Assembly (NCBI RefSeq): GCF_003583925.1
Contig: NZ_QYCN01000012.1
Span: 116,533 to 180,532, forward strand
Length of the DNA stretch: 64,000 bases
Origin: Hymenobacter rubripertinctus
Lineage (GTDB): Bacteria; Bacteroidota; Bacteroidia; Cytophagales; Hymenobacteraceae
Reading direction: 5' to 3'
Shown here: positions 33,492 to 41,035 of the stretch, in pieces
Layout: the number at the start of each line of letters is the position of its first letter
How positions within the stretch are numbered: position 1 is the stretch's first letter
Notes under the pieces: generated by a model
Databases searched by the model: none
Told to the model about the DNA's origin: nothing
What the model saw: the letters and a program-made list of their open reading frames with translations, nothing else
Made by a program: the position numbers and the translations under genes

Positions 33492-34295
33492 TTAGGCGGC
33501 CACGGCCGTCGGTCCGTTCTCACGGTCGTCGATGGCCTTTTTCAGCTTGGCAATGGCCTGGGTGGCGCGCTCCTCGTCAAGGCGGTTGATGTTGAGCAGC
33601 ATTTTGGTCTTCTCGGCCCGCGTAACGACCGGGTGATTCAACAGGCGAATGATTTCCTCCTTCTGCGAAGCCGAGGCATACGCCAAAGCCGCAGGCTCCG
33701 AAACAGCCGCGACGGCCGACTCAGCGGGAACGGCCTTCATGGCGACGGCAGCAGGAGTTGCAACCGGCTGGGCCACCGGAGCGGGGGGCGTTTCAGCTAC
33801 GGCGGGCATGTTGTTGCCGTAGTCCATTTCCTCGGCCGGGGTGGGCTCGTAGCCGGCGGCGCGGATAATCCAGGCCAGAATGTTGCGGTAGGCCTTGCCA
33901 ATGGCGCGGGTCTGGGCCATGCTCATGATGGCAAACTCCTGGTAGAATTTCTTGCCCTGCTCCTTGCTGGAGCACACTGCAAAGCCGGCACCTACCGTCT
34001 GCCCGCTTTTCAGATCGAAGAGGATGACTTTGGCCTGGTACTTAATTTCCTGGTCGTTGCTCACGTTGATGACGTGCTCAACCACGGGCACGATGCCCAG
34101 GCGGGAGCCGGCGTACTGCCAGCCTTCCACATTCACGAACTCCTTGCCCTGGACGTTGGTCGTAAGCTTGTTTTCCTTGATGAACTTAGCCAGATCCGTG
34201 GCCAGATGCAGCGTCTCATCGGAATGCGACAAGTCGTAGCTTTCTACTTTGGGCTTGCGGATGGGCTCTTTGGGGGCTTTCACTGCTTGGCTCAT
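33492..34295 (-). CDS. Putative Rad52/ERF-like single-strand annealing protein
   Basis: A 267-residue soluble protein. The N-terminal half (residues about 30-150) reads LAKFIKENKLTTNVQGKEFV, NVEGWQYAGSRLGIVPVVEH, YQAKVILFDLKSGQTVGAGF and IMSMAQTRAIGKAYRNILAW followed by IIRAAGYEPTPAEEMD. The pattern of a beta core followed by SMAQTRAIGKA.RN.L and AGYE.TPAEEM resembles ERF/Rad52-type annealing proteins of phage and bacteria. This is motif-level recognition only. A Pro/Ala-rich linker (155-205) and a helical C-terminal domain (EEIIRLLNHPVVTRAEKTKM) follow. It lies upstream of recQ on the same strand, separated by a terminator. Confidence 0.7.
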   Translation of the reverse strand: MSQAVKAPKEPIRKPKVESYDLSHSDETLHLATDLAKFIKENKLTTNVQGKEFVNVEGWQYAGSRLGIVPVVEHVINVSNDQEIKYQAKVILFDLKSGQTVGAGFAVCSSKEQGKKFYQEFAIMSMAQTRAIGKAYRNILAWIIRAAGYEPTPAEEMDYGNNMPAVAETPPAPVAQPVATPAAVAMKAVPAESAVAAVSEPAALAYASASQKEEIIRLLNHPVVTRAEKTKMLLNINRLDEERATQAIAKLKKAIDDRENGPTAVAA

Positions 34296-34434
34296 GGTGT
34301 TTTCCGTTAGGTTCCTGTAATACCGTACTTGTTTACGTAAATATAACCGAGCCAGTCCGTAAAACGTGCAATAATTAGCAGGTTTTTATATAATTTTTAT
34401 CGTTGATATACAGACACTTACAAATAATATTACC

Positions 34435-34481
34435 AATCAGGTTAGCCGAAAGTATTTTCATCCAATCCAGCTAACCTGATT
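34435..34481. repeat. 12-bp inverted repeat in AT-rich gap
   Basis: AATCAGGTTAGC (34435-34446) and GCTAACCTGATT (34470-34481) are exact complements. Gap 34296-34762 is otherwise AT-rich upstream sequence of the 267-residue gene plus an unremarkable stretch; no gene seen. Confidence 0.75.
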
Positions 34482-34703
34482 TGCACCGACCGACCCCTTT
34501 CCACCAAACTGAAAACCCGCAGCCCCGTCTGCTTGCGCATCAACGGAAGTGCGGGTTACTTGGCACGGCACGGTCCGGCTCTGAACGGACGCGTAACCGG
34601 GGTCGAATACAGGCTAAACCCCAGCGCGCCTTTGCTTAGTTGCCCAACAACCGGCACAAAATACGGGGCTGCTTGTCAGCAACTCAGCGGCCTGTTGGCC
34701 CAT

Positions 34704-34732
34704 GAAAACGCCGGCTCGGGGCCGGCGTTTTC
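34704..34732 (-). terminator. lolD terminator
   Basis: GAAAACGCCGGC and GCCGGCGTTTTC pair perfectly over 12 bp around TCGGG, 31 nt past the lolD stop. Confidence 0.85.
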
Positions 34733-34762
34733 CGTTGCGCAGGGCGTGCCTGACTTCTGCTA

Positions 34763-35425
34763 TTAATGGTCGCCCTCCCAGATGTTACCATCCTTCATCG
34801 TAATGGTACGGTCGGCCATTTCGGCCAGCTGGTCGTTGTGGGTGACGATGACGAAGGTCTGGCCCAGCTCTTTGCGCAGCAGGAAGAAAATCTGGTGCAG
34901 TTCGTGGGCGTTCTGCGAGTCGAGGTTGCCGCTGGGCTCATCGGCGAAGATGATTTCGGGCGAGTTGATCAGGGCCCGGGCCACGGCCGTGCGTTGCTGC
35001 TCACCCCCGCTCATTTCCGAGGGCTTGTGGTCGGCGCGGCGCTCCAGGTTCAGCATTCCGAGCAGTTCGCGGGCCCGCACCCGGGTTTCCTTCTCCGAGC
35101 GCCCTGCCAGGTAGGCCGGCAGGCACACGTTTTCGAGGGCCGTGAACTCGGGCAACAGGTTGTGAAACTGGAAGATGAACCCAATGTGGCGGTTGCGGAA
35201 CCGGGCCAGATCGGAGCGGCCCAGCGAACTGACCGACTCGCCATCGAAGAGCACTTCCCCCGAGTCGGGGTTGTCGAGCGTGCCCAGAATATGAAGCAGC
35301 GTGCTTTTACCGGCCCCCGACGAGCCCACGATGGATACGATTTCCGACTTTTCGATGGTCAGGTCGATGCCTTTGAGCACCTCCAGCGTATTGTAGCTTT
35401 TACGGACGTTGATGGCTTGCAGCAA
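34763..35425 (-). CDS. lolD: Lipoprotein-release ABC ATPase LolD-like
   Basis: ATPase of the MacB/LolCDE type, which extracts lipoproteins from the inner membrane or drives related export. The 220-residue protein has Walker [22 protein letters not shown]-loop [18 protein letters not shown], the signature [16 protein letters not shown], Walker [14 protein letters not shown] and H-loop VIVTHND. No TM partner (LolC/E) adjoins it. A TTG start at 35425 ([20 protein letters not shown]) gives the usual length; the in-frame reading to 35521 adds a basic, non-homologous stretch. Confidence 0.85.
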   Translation of the reverse strand: MLQAINVRKSYNTLEVLKGIDLTIEKSEIVSIVGSSGAGKSTLLHILGTLDNPDSGEVLFDGESVSSLGRSDLARFRNRHIGFIFQFHNLLPEFTALENVCLPAYLAGRSEKETRVRARELLGMLNLERRADHKPSEMSGGEQQRTAVARALINSPEIIFADEPSGNLDSQNAHELHQIFFLLRKELGQTFVIVTHNDQLAEMADRTITMKDGNIWEGDH

Positions 35426-35563
35426 AACGGAGCGAGGGGTAAAGTGAGCCGGAGTACGGAAAACAAATCTACGGAATGTCGGGCGTTGCGGTGGTAAATA
35501 AGCAGGAGTTGTGCGTGGCATGCGCCCAAACGCTTCGGAATTCGCCTATCTTCCCTCCTACCT

Positions 35564-36691
35564 ATGCCTGTTGCCACCTTGTCAAACCGTTTTCTCGTCT
35601 TTTCCCGGCTACTGCTGGCAGTGCTGCTGCTACTGGCCCTGGGCGCGGGCTGGTGGCTGCGGCCCCGCTTGGTTCCGGGCTCGCCCGTAGCCGCAACTAC
35701 ATCCGCCGCTGCCGCGCCCGGGCGCTTCCCGGAGCGGATGCGGGGCGTGAGTTGGGTGGGCACCGACTCGGTTTCGTCCCTGGATATGGCCCCGCTTACC
35801 CGGGCCGGCGTCAGCTGGATTGCCCAGACGCCCTTCGGCTGGCAGGCCGGTGCGGCTACGCCCGCAGTGCGCCTGAGCATCGGCAAAGGCAACCGCCACT
35901 ACTGGGGGGAGAGCGACGCGGGTCTGATTGCAACGGCGCAACGGGCGCGGGAGCAGGGCATCCGGACGCTGCTCAAACCCCACCTGTGGCTGCGCGGCGG
36001 GGGCGGCACCTGGCCCGGTGATGTAAAAATGACCTCCGAAGCCGACTGGCAGGCCTGGTTTGCCAGCTACTCCACGTTCATCCTGCACTATGCCCGCCTG
36101 GCTGAATCGGCGCAGCTGGACGGCCTGTGCATCGGCACGGAGCTGGCCCAGACGGTGAGCCACGAGGCCGAGTGGCGGGCCCTGATCAAGCAAATCCGGC
36201 AGGCGTACCATGGGCCGCTCACGTACGCGGCCAACTGGAGCGGGGAGTTCGAGCAGGTCGGTTTCTGGGACGCGCTGGACTTCATTGGCGTGCAGGCCTA
36301 CTTCCCGCTCAGCACCACGGAGCGGCCCACGAAGAAGGCCCTGCTGGTGGCCTGGCGGGAGCCGCTGCGCCGGCTGGAAGCCGTGCAGAAGAAGTACGGC
36401 AAGCCCCTCGTGTTCACCGAAATCGGCTACAAAACCACCCCCGACGCCGCCGTGGAGCCCTGGGCCTGGCCCAACCACCTGGACGTGCTCACGCCCCCCG
36501 ACGAGGCGACCCAGGCGGCCTGCTACGCGGCCATGTTCGAGACGTTCTGGCCCCGGCCCTGGTTCGGGGGTCTGTTCATCTGGAAGTGGTACCCCGCCCT
36601 CCAGCCCGACGGCCCCGCCCGCCGCCACCTCGATTTCACACCCCAGCACAAACCCGCCGAGCACATTATGGCCGAGTGGTTTCGGAAGTGA
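35564..36691 (+). CDS. GH113-like glycoside hydrolase, membrane-anchored
   Basis: A 375-residue protein with one N-terminal membrane anchor (FLVFSRLLLAVLLLLALGAGWWL) and a TIM-barrel domain. It shows family segments RMRGVSWVGTDSVSSLD, GIRTLLKPHLWLRGGGGTWP, DGLCIGTELAQTVSHEAEWR (acid/base Glu in GTEL), DFIGVQAYFPLS and PLVFTEIGYKTTPDA (nucleophile Glu in FTEIGY). Ending FGGLFIWKWYPALQPDGP is typical. GH113 members are beta-mannanases or related; substrate is not certain here. A weak TATCTTCC element at 35547 might be its -7 box. Confidence 0.85.
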   Translation: MPVATLSNRFLVFSRLLLAVLLLLALGAGWWLRPRLVPGSPVAATTSAAAAPGRFPERMRGVSWVGTDSVSSLDMAPLTRAGVSWIAQTPFGWQAGAATPAVRLSIGKGNRHYWGESDAGLIATAQRAREQGIRTLLKPHLWLRGGGGTWPGDVKMTSEADWQAWFASYSTFILHYARLAESAQLDGLCIGTELAQTVSHEAEWRALIKQIRQAYHGPLTYAANWSGEFEQVGFWDALDFIGVQAYFPLSTTERPTKKALLVAWREPLRRLEAVQKKYGKPLVFTEIGYKTTPDAAVEPWAWPNHLDVLTPPDEATQAACYAAMFETFWPRPWFGGLFIWKWYPALQPDGPARRHLDFTPQHKPAEHIMAEWFRK

Positions 36692-36725
36692 GAGGTGGTA
36701 CGGAGGAATGAGCAAAAAAGAGCTT

Positions 36726-36839
36726 GTCATCCTGAGCCTCTCGCGCATCAAGCGAGGGCGAAGGATTTTATCACGTTAGAACGGCTGCATCAACGGCTCG
36801 TTCTAACGTGATAAGATCCTTCGCTCCGCTCAGGATGAC
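36726..36839. repeat. REP-like palindrome with insertion in left arm
   Basis: Right arm CGTTCTAACGTGATAAGATC continuing CTTCGCTCCGCTCAGGATGAC (36799-36839) matches the left arm 36726-36785 except that the left arm has CCTCTCGCGCATCAAGCGAGG where GGAGC-type sequence is expected. The insert itself can fold (CCTCTCGC / GCGAGG). Confidence 0.9.
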
Positions 36840-36915
36840 CCGGTTTTGACGCTTCTACCTGCGGCCAAGCCCCAACTATTCCCGCGCCTTTACCAACTCC
36901 CAACTCAATTCTCCC

Positions 36916-36923
36916 TACTTTCG
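36916..36923 (+). promoter_or_regulatory. Candidate -7 element of sucC
   Basis: TACTTTCG fits TAnnTTTG with one change; start would be about 38 nt before the ATG. No clear TTG at -33. Confidence 0.45.
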
Positions 36924-36965
36924 CGGTTAGAAAACACCCCCATAACGGATCCATAACTGACCTCT

Positions 36966-38168
36966 ATGAACATTCACGAGTATCAGGGCAAAGACATTCT
37001 GAAGCGCTACGGCGTGCGCGTGCAGGAAGGCCTCGTGGCCGATACGGCCGAAGAAGCCGTGGCAGCGGCCCAAAAGCTGACGGAACAAACCGGCACCAGC
37101 TGGTACGTGATCAAAGCCCAGATTCATGCGGGCGGCCGCGGCAAAGGGGGCGGGGTGAAACTCGCCAAAAGCCTGGAGCAGGTAAAAGAAATTGCCGGCC
37201 AGATCATCGGCATGCAGCTCGTTACCAAGCAAACCGGCGCCGAAGGCCGCAAAGTACACAAGGTGCTGGTAGCCCAGGACGTGTACTACCCCGGCGAGTC
37301 GGAAACCAAGGAGTACTACATGAGCGTGCTGTTGGACCGCGCGACCGGCAAGAACGTGATTATCTATACCACCGAAGGCGGCATGGACATCGAGGAAGTT
37401 GCCGAAGCGCACCCCGAGAAAATCCACCGCGAGCACATTGACCCGCGCGTGGGTCTGCGCCCCTTCCAGGCCGCTAAAATCGCCTTCAACCTGGGCCTGA
37501 CCGGTCCGGCGCAGAAGGAGATGGTGAAGTTCGTAATGGCCCTTTATAAGGCTTATGACGAAACCGACTCGGCTATGTTCGAAATCAACCCCGTGTTGAA
37601 GACCTCGGACAACAAAATCCTGGCCGTGGACGCCAAGGTAACGCTCGACGAAAACGCCCTCTACCGTCACAAGGACTTCATCGAGCTGCGCGACACCAAC
37701 GAGGAAGACCCGCTGGAAGTAGAAGCGTCGCTTTCCAACCTCAACTATGTGAAGCTCGATGGCAACGTGGGCTGCATGGTGAACGGCGCTGGCCTGGCCA
37801 TGGCCACCATGGACATCATCAAGCTCAGCGGCGGCGAGCCGGCCAACTTCCTCGACGTAGGGGGTGGAGCCAACGCCCAGACGGTGGAAGCCGGTTTCCG
37901 CATCATCCTGAAGGACCCCAACGTAAAAGCCATCCTGATCAACATCTTCGGTGGCATCGTACGTTGCGACCGGGTTGCCAACGGCGTAGTGGAAGCCTAC
38001 AAGAACATCGGCGACATTAAGGTGCCCATCATCGTGCGTCTGCAAGGTACCAACGCCGAAGAAGGAGCCCGCATCATTGATGAGAGCGGCCTGAAGGTAT
38101 TCTCGGCCGTGTTGCTGAAGGATGCGGCCCAGAAAGTGAAGGAAGTTCTGGCAGCCCAGAGCATTTAA
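36966..38168 (+). CDS. sucC: Succinyl-CoA synthetase beta subunit
   Basis: TCA-cycle enzyme subunit that couples succinyl-CoA hydrolysis to ADP/GDP phosphorylation; carries the ATP-grasp nucleotide site. The 400-residue protein starts [20 protein letters not shown] and has [40 protein letters not shown], and the C-terminal [55 protein letters not shown]. It stands alone: sucD is not adjacent and a terminator follows, as in other Bacteroidota where the two genes are apart. Confidence 0.97.
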   Translation: MNIHEYQGKDILKRYGVRVQEGLVADTAEEAVAAAQKLTEQTGTSWYVIKAQIHAGGRGKGGGVKLAKSLEQVKEIAGQIIGMQLVTKQTGAEGRKVHKVLVAQDVYYPGESETKEYYMSVLLDRATGKNVIIYTTEGGMDIEEVAEAHPEKIHREHIDPRVGLRPFQAAKIAFNLGLTGPAQKEMVKFVMALYKAYDETDSAMFEINPVLKTSDNKILAVDAKVTLDENALYRHKDFIELRDTNEEDPLEVEASLSNLNYVKLDGNVGCMVNGAGLAMATMDIIKLSGGEPANFLDVGGGANAQTVEAGFRIILKDPNVKAILINIFGGIVRCDRVANGVVEAYKNIGDIKVPIIVRLQGTNAEEGARIIDESGLKVFSAVLLKDAAQKVKEVLAAQSI

Positions 38169-38198
38169 CTCAGCTTTTTTCGACTAGTTTGCTAAACG

Positions 38199-38230
38199 AA
38201 AAGCTCGTCCGTTCCTCGGGCGGGCTTTTT
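38199..38230 (+). terminator. sucC terminator
   Basis: AAAGCTCGTCCG and CGGGCGGGCTTT pair with G-U wobble around TTCCT and are followed by TTTGTTT. Confidence 0.8.
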
Positions 38231-38294
38231 GTTTGCCCGCTTCTCAACCCGCACCCGCCCGCCCGCGTTAAGAGCAGCTCATTGGCTTTATTTT

Positions 38295-39179
38295 ATGAAA
38301 AGCAAGACTTTTACCCTGCTGCTAACCGCGCTGAGCCTGACGTTTGCTGCTCAGGCTCAGGACGCTAACGTGAGCAACCGGGAACACGACTACCCTTACC
38401 TCACCACCCTCGACCCGGTAGCGTATCCGTTTGAGTTCAGTTCATCGGGTACCCCTTACCTGACCCGCTTCCGGGAAATGTTCGGGCTGAAAGGCGTCGT
38501 TGCCAAAGAAACCTCCGATTTAGGCCGCGCCCGCGCCCTGTGCGAATGGGTGCACTTCCGGCTGGAACACGACGGGCACAAGACGTTCAAGTCCCAGGAC
38601 CCGTTCGCCATCCTGAAAGCCGCCCAGGCTGGGCAGGAAGTGCAGTGCGTGGAATATGGGCTGGTTCTGACGGCAGCCTTTAACGCCGTGGGCATTCCGG
38701 CCCGCCCCTTGTACCTGAAGTCGGCCGATGTTCAAACCCGCAGCTCCGCCGCCGGCCATGCCCTGGCCGAAGCCTGGCTCCCCGACCTGGGCAAGTGGGT
38801 CATGGTTGATGCCCAGGCCAATATCATTCCCATGCTGGCTGACAAGCCGCTGAATGCCGTGGAGTTGCAACAGGCGTTGCTGGCCAAGAACGACGAGCTG
38901 ACCGTACTCAGCTCCACGAACGCGCGGGCCGGCTCCTACTTCCGATGGGTAAATCAATACCTGTTCTACTTCGATACCGTGATGGACAACCGCTACGATG
39001 TAAAGTCGGCGCGCACAGGCCTGATGCTGGTACCGGTGGGTGCCCATAAGCCCGTGGTGTTCCAGCGGACCGAGTCCATTCATAACATCCGCTATACCAA
39101 TTCCGCCGCTACTTTTTATGCGTCGCCTTCCCAGTCAGATCTGCCCACGGCTAAGTCGGCCAGTGCGAATGGGCTGTAA
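38295..39179 (+). CDS. Exported transglutaminase-like protein
   Basis: A 294-residue protein with signal peptide (SKTFTLLLTALSLTFAAQAQ). The papain-like transglutaminase core is visible: LCEWVHFRLEHDGHKTFKSQ, Cys in QEVQCVEYGLVLTAAFNAVG, His in SSAAGHALAEAWLPDLG and Asp in WVMVDAQANI, so a complete Cys-His-Asp triad. Members act as peptidases or cross-linkers, and the target cannot be read. Start MKSKTFTLL at 38295 rather than the longer reading from 38229. Convergent with the Ohr gene across a long perfect hairpin. Confidence 0.85.
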   Translation: MKSKTFTLLLTALSLTFAAQAQDANVSNREHDYPYLTTLDPVAYPFEFSSSGTPYLTRFREMFGLKGVVAKETSDLGRARALCEWVHFRLEHDGHKTFKSQDPFAILKAAQAGQEVQCVEYGLVLTAAFNAVGIPARPLYLKSADVQTRSSAAGHALAEAWLPDLGKWVMVDAQANIIPMLADKPLNAVELQQALLAKNDELTVLSSTNARAGSYFRWVNQYLFYFDTVMDNRYDVKSARTGLMLVPVGAHKPVVFQRTESIHNIRYTNSAATFYASPSQSDLPTAKSASANGL

Positions 39180-39189
39180 ACGCGAATAG

Positions 39190-39271
39190 CTGATTGCAGC
39201 GCCCGAATGCCCGAACGGCCCCGGAATCCTAAGGTTCCGGGGCCGTTCGGGCATTCGGGCGCTGCAATCAG
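39190..39271. terminator. Giant 37-bp perfect hairpin between convergent genes
   Basis: Arms 39190-39226 and 39235-39271 are exact complements (core CGCCCGAATGCCCGAACGGC), loop TCCTAAGG. It lies between two stop codons only 96 nt apart and probably terminates both genes. No U-tract flanks it. Confidence 0.85.
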
Positions 39272-39275
39272 GCAG

Positions 39276-39728
39276 TTAGCCTGCCACGGGCATGAGTTCC
39301 CCCTTCACGCGCAGTTCTACTTCCATATTGCCGCGGGTACCCACGGAATACGGGCAGATCTGGTGGGCCTGGCGAACCATGTCCATCGTTTTCTGCTCGT
39401 CAAAGGCTTTCAGGTCCACGTCGAGCACGGCGCTCAGGCCGTAGCCCTCTCCCTGCTGAAACAGAGAAACGGCGCATTTCACTTCGGTCTGGGGGTCGAG
39501 TTTGTCGCCGGCGCGCTGGGCAACAACGAGCAGGGCCTGCTGAAAACAGGACGCGTAACCGGCAGCGAAAAGCTCTTCGGGATTGGTAGCGCCTTTTTTG
39601 CCCCCCAGTCCTTCGGGTACCGACATATCCATGTCGATGAGGCCGGTGGCGGAACGGACGTGGCCACTCCGGCCGCCAATGGCGGTGGCATCGGCGGTGT
39701 ACAGGGTCTTCTTTTCAGTGCTTGCCAT
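39276..39728 (-). CDS. ohr: Organic hydroperoxide resistance protein (Ohr/OsmC)
   Basis: Thiol peroxidase that reduces organic hydroperoxides. The 150-residue protein has both reactive cysteines in place: ELFAAGYASCFQQALLVVAQ and the resolving one in AHQICPYSVGTRGN. The N-terminal KTLYTADATAIGGRSGHVRS and PEGLGGKKGATNPEEL are Ohr-type rather than OsmC-type. No MarR-type ohrR gene is next to it. Confidence 0.94.
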   Translation of the reverse strand: MASTEKKTLYTADATAIGGRSGHVRSATGLIDMDMSVPEGLGGKKGATNPEELFAAGYASCFQQALLVVAQRAGDKLDPQTEVKCAVSLFQQGEGYGLSAVLDVDLKAFDEQKTMDMVRQAHQICPYSVGTRGNMEVELRVKGELMPVAG

Positions 39729-39833
39729 AAGGGGAATATGTAGTCAGAAAGTGGTTTTGCGTAAATAACTCTGCTGAGTACCGGAAGGTTACCTTTAGCA
39801 GGTACAGGATTTCGCAGAAAAAGGCAGTGCTGG

Positions 39834-39865
39834 TTTGGCAAACGAGTGTTTTCTATCTAGTTTTG
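39834..39865 (+). promoter_or_regulatory. tRNA-Arg promoter
   Basis: TTTG (39834-39837), 20 nt, TAGTTTTG (39858-39865); transcription start about 8 nt before the tRNA. Confidence 0.8.
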
Positions 39866-39878
39866 CCCCTCACTACCG

Positions 39879-39950
39879 GGTTGCGTAGTACAACGGATAG
39901 TATGGGAGCCTCCGAAGCTCTAGATCTAGGTTCGATTCCTAGCGCGACCA
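39879..39950 (+). tRNA. tRNA-Arg (anticodon CCG)
   Basis: GGTTGCG pairs with CGCGACC (one G-U). D-stem GTAC/GTAT, anticodon stem GGAGC/GCTCT around CTCCGAA giving CCG, and T-arm CTAGG/CCTAG around TTCGATT. CCA is not encoded. Confidence 0.95.
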
Positions 39951-39952
39951 CT

Positions 39953-39992
39953 AAAAAGCTTTTCTGCATTGCGCAGAGGAGCTTTTTTTCTT
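39953..39992 (+). terminator. tRNA-Arg terminator
   Basis: AAAAAGCTTTTCTGC and GCAGAGGAGCTTTTTTT pair (one bulge) and end in a T-run. Confidence 0.8.
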
Positions 39993-40119
39993 TTCCGGCA
40001 TCCCTTGTCCAGGGTATAGCGCCGGTATAGGCATTGCCCGGTTTATATCTTTATCCGGCGGATAAGCGTACAAGGCGGGCACTTACCTGATGTGCATCCT
40101 CACTTTACCCCCCTCCGCC

Positions 40120-40845
40120 ATGAATAAGTACCTGCTCTCCGCTTTGGCCCTCTCGTTTACCCTGACTACCGGCTCGGCCGTAGCTCAGGGGAAGACGAAA
40201 AAGAAATCGGATGATGAGAAAACCAAAGTCACAACCGATGATGGCATGATGACCAAGACCAAGGTAGCCGACGACGGCAAGACCAAGGTGAAAGGCAAAT
40301 CGGCCAACGGAGCCAAAATGAAGGCCACCACCAAGCCCCGCGAAGGTTCTGATATGGCCGATATGAAAATGAATACCCCAGCCGGTGTGATGGTTGGCGG
40401 AGCCATGATGACGGCCGATAAGGATATCGTGGATAATGCCGTCAACTCGGCCGACCATACTACGCTGGTGGCGGCCGTAAAGGCTGCCAACTTGGTTAGT
40501 ACGCTCAAAAGCGACGGGCCATTCACCGTTTTTGCTCCGACCAACGCCGCCTTCGACAAGCTGCCGGCCGGTACGGTAAGCGCATTGGTCATGCCCGAGA
40601 ACAAGATGAAGCTCACTACCATTCTGACCTACCACGTGGTGCCCGGCCGGTTGCTGGCCGCCGACCTGAAGGACGGCCAGATGCTGACAACCGTGGAAGG
40701 GGAACAGCTAACCGTGCACCGCAGTGGCAACATGGTTATGATTCATGATGCCAAAGGAGGCATGGCCAACGTAGTTGTGGCCGATGCCGTGTCGAAAAAC
40801 GGGGTTACGCACGTTATCGACACCGTTCTGATGCCGACCAAATAA
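40120..40845 (+). CDS. Secreted fasciclin (FAS1) domain protein
   Basis: A 241-residue exported protein. Signal peptide MNKYLLSALALSFTLTTGSAVAQ is followed by a 90-residue Lys/Met-rich low-complexity stretch (KKKSDDEKTKVTTDDGMMTK...KGKSANGAKMKATTKPREG), then one FAS1 domain (residues about 105-240): IVDNAVNSADHTTLVAAVKA, FTVFAPTNAAFDKLPAGTVS, LTYHVVPGRLLAADLKDGQM and GVTHVIDTVLMP. FAS1 domains mediate adhesion. The charged linker with repeated KTKV/DDG is unusual and may be disordered. Confidence 0.9.
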   Translation: MNKYLLSALALSFTLTTGSAVAQGKTKKKSDDEKTKVTTDDGMMTKTKVADDGKTKVKGKSANGAKMKATTKPREGSDMADMKMNTPAGVMVGGAMMTADKDIVDNAVNSADHTTLVAAVKAANLVSTLKSDGPFTVFAPTNAAFDKLPAGTVSALVMPENKMKLTTILTYHVVPGRLLAADLKDGQMLTTVEGEQLTVHRSGNMVMIHDAKGGMANVVVADAVSKNGVTHVIDTVLMPTK

Positions 40846-40865
40846 GCTAACCGAATTTCACTGAT

Positions 40866-40901
40866 GCACGACTGCCAGCCCTCACCGGCTGGCAGTCGTG
40901 C
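40866..40901. terminator. 15-bp perfect hairpin
   Basis: GCACGACTGCCAGCC and GGCTGGCAGTCGTGC are exact complements around CTCACC, 20 nt after the fasciclin gene. It lacks a T-tract. Confidence 0.65.
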
Positions 40902-41035
40902 GTTGTGCCCCTGCCTTGGCGCAAAATTCAGCGCTGGCCGGGGCATAATGCACTACCTGGGGGCCACTGGACCAATGCTGAAAGTTTCCCGATATTTGAA
41001 GTCGGTTCTTTTTCACACACCTGATCCACTGGTTC

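Noticed and set aside
34533-34766. 77-residue open frame
   Set aside because: Overlaps the lolD terminator hairpin, lacks codon bias and family similarity.
39879-39950. tRNA-Arg as a possible integration site
   Set aside because: No integrase, no repeated tRNA 3' end and no change of base composition next to it.
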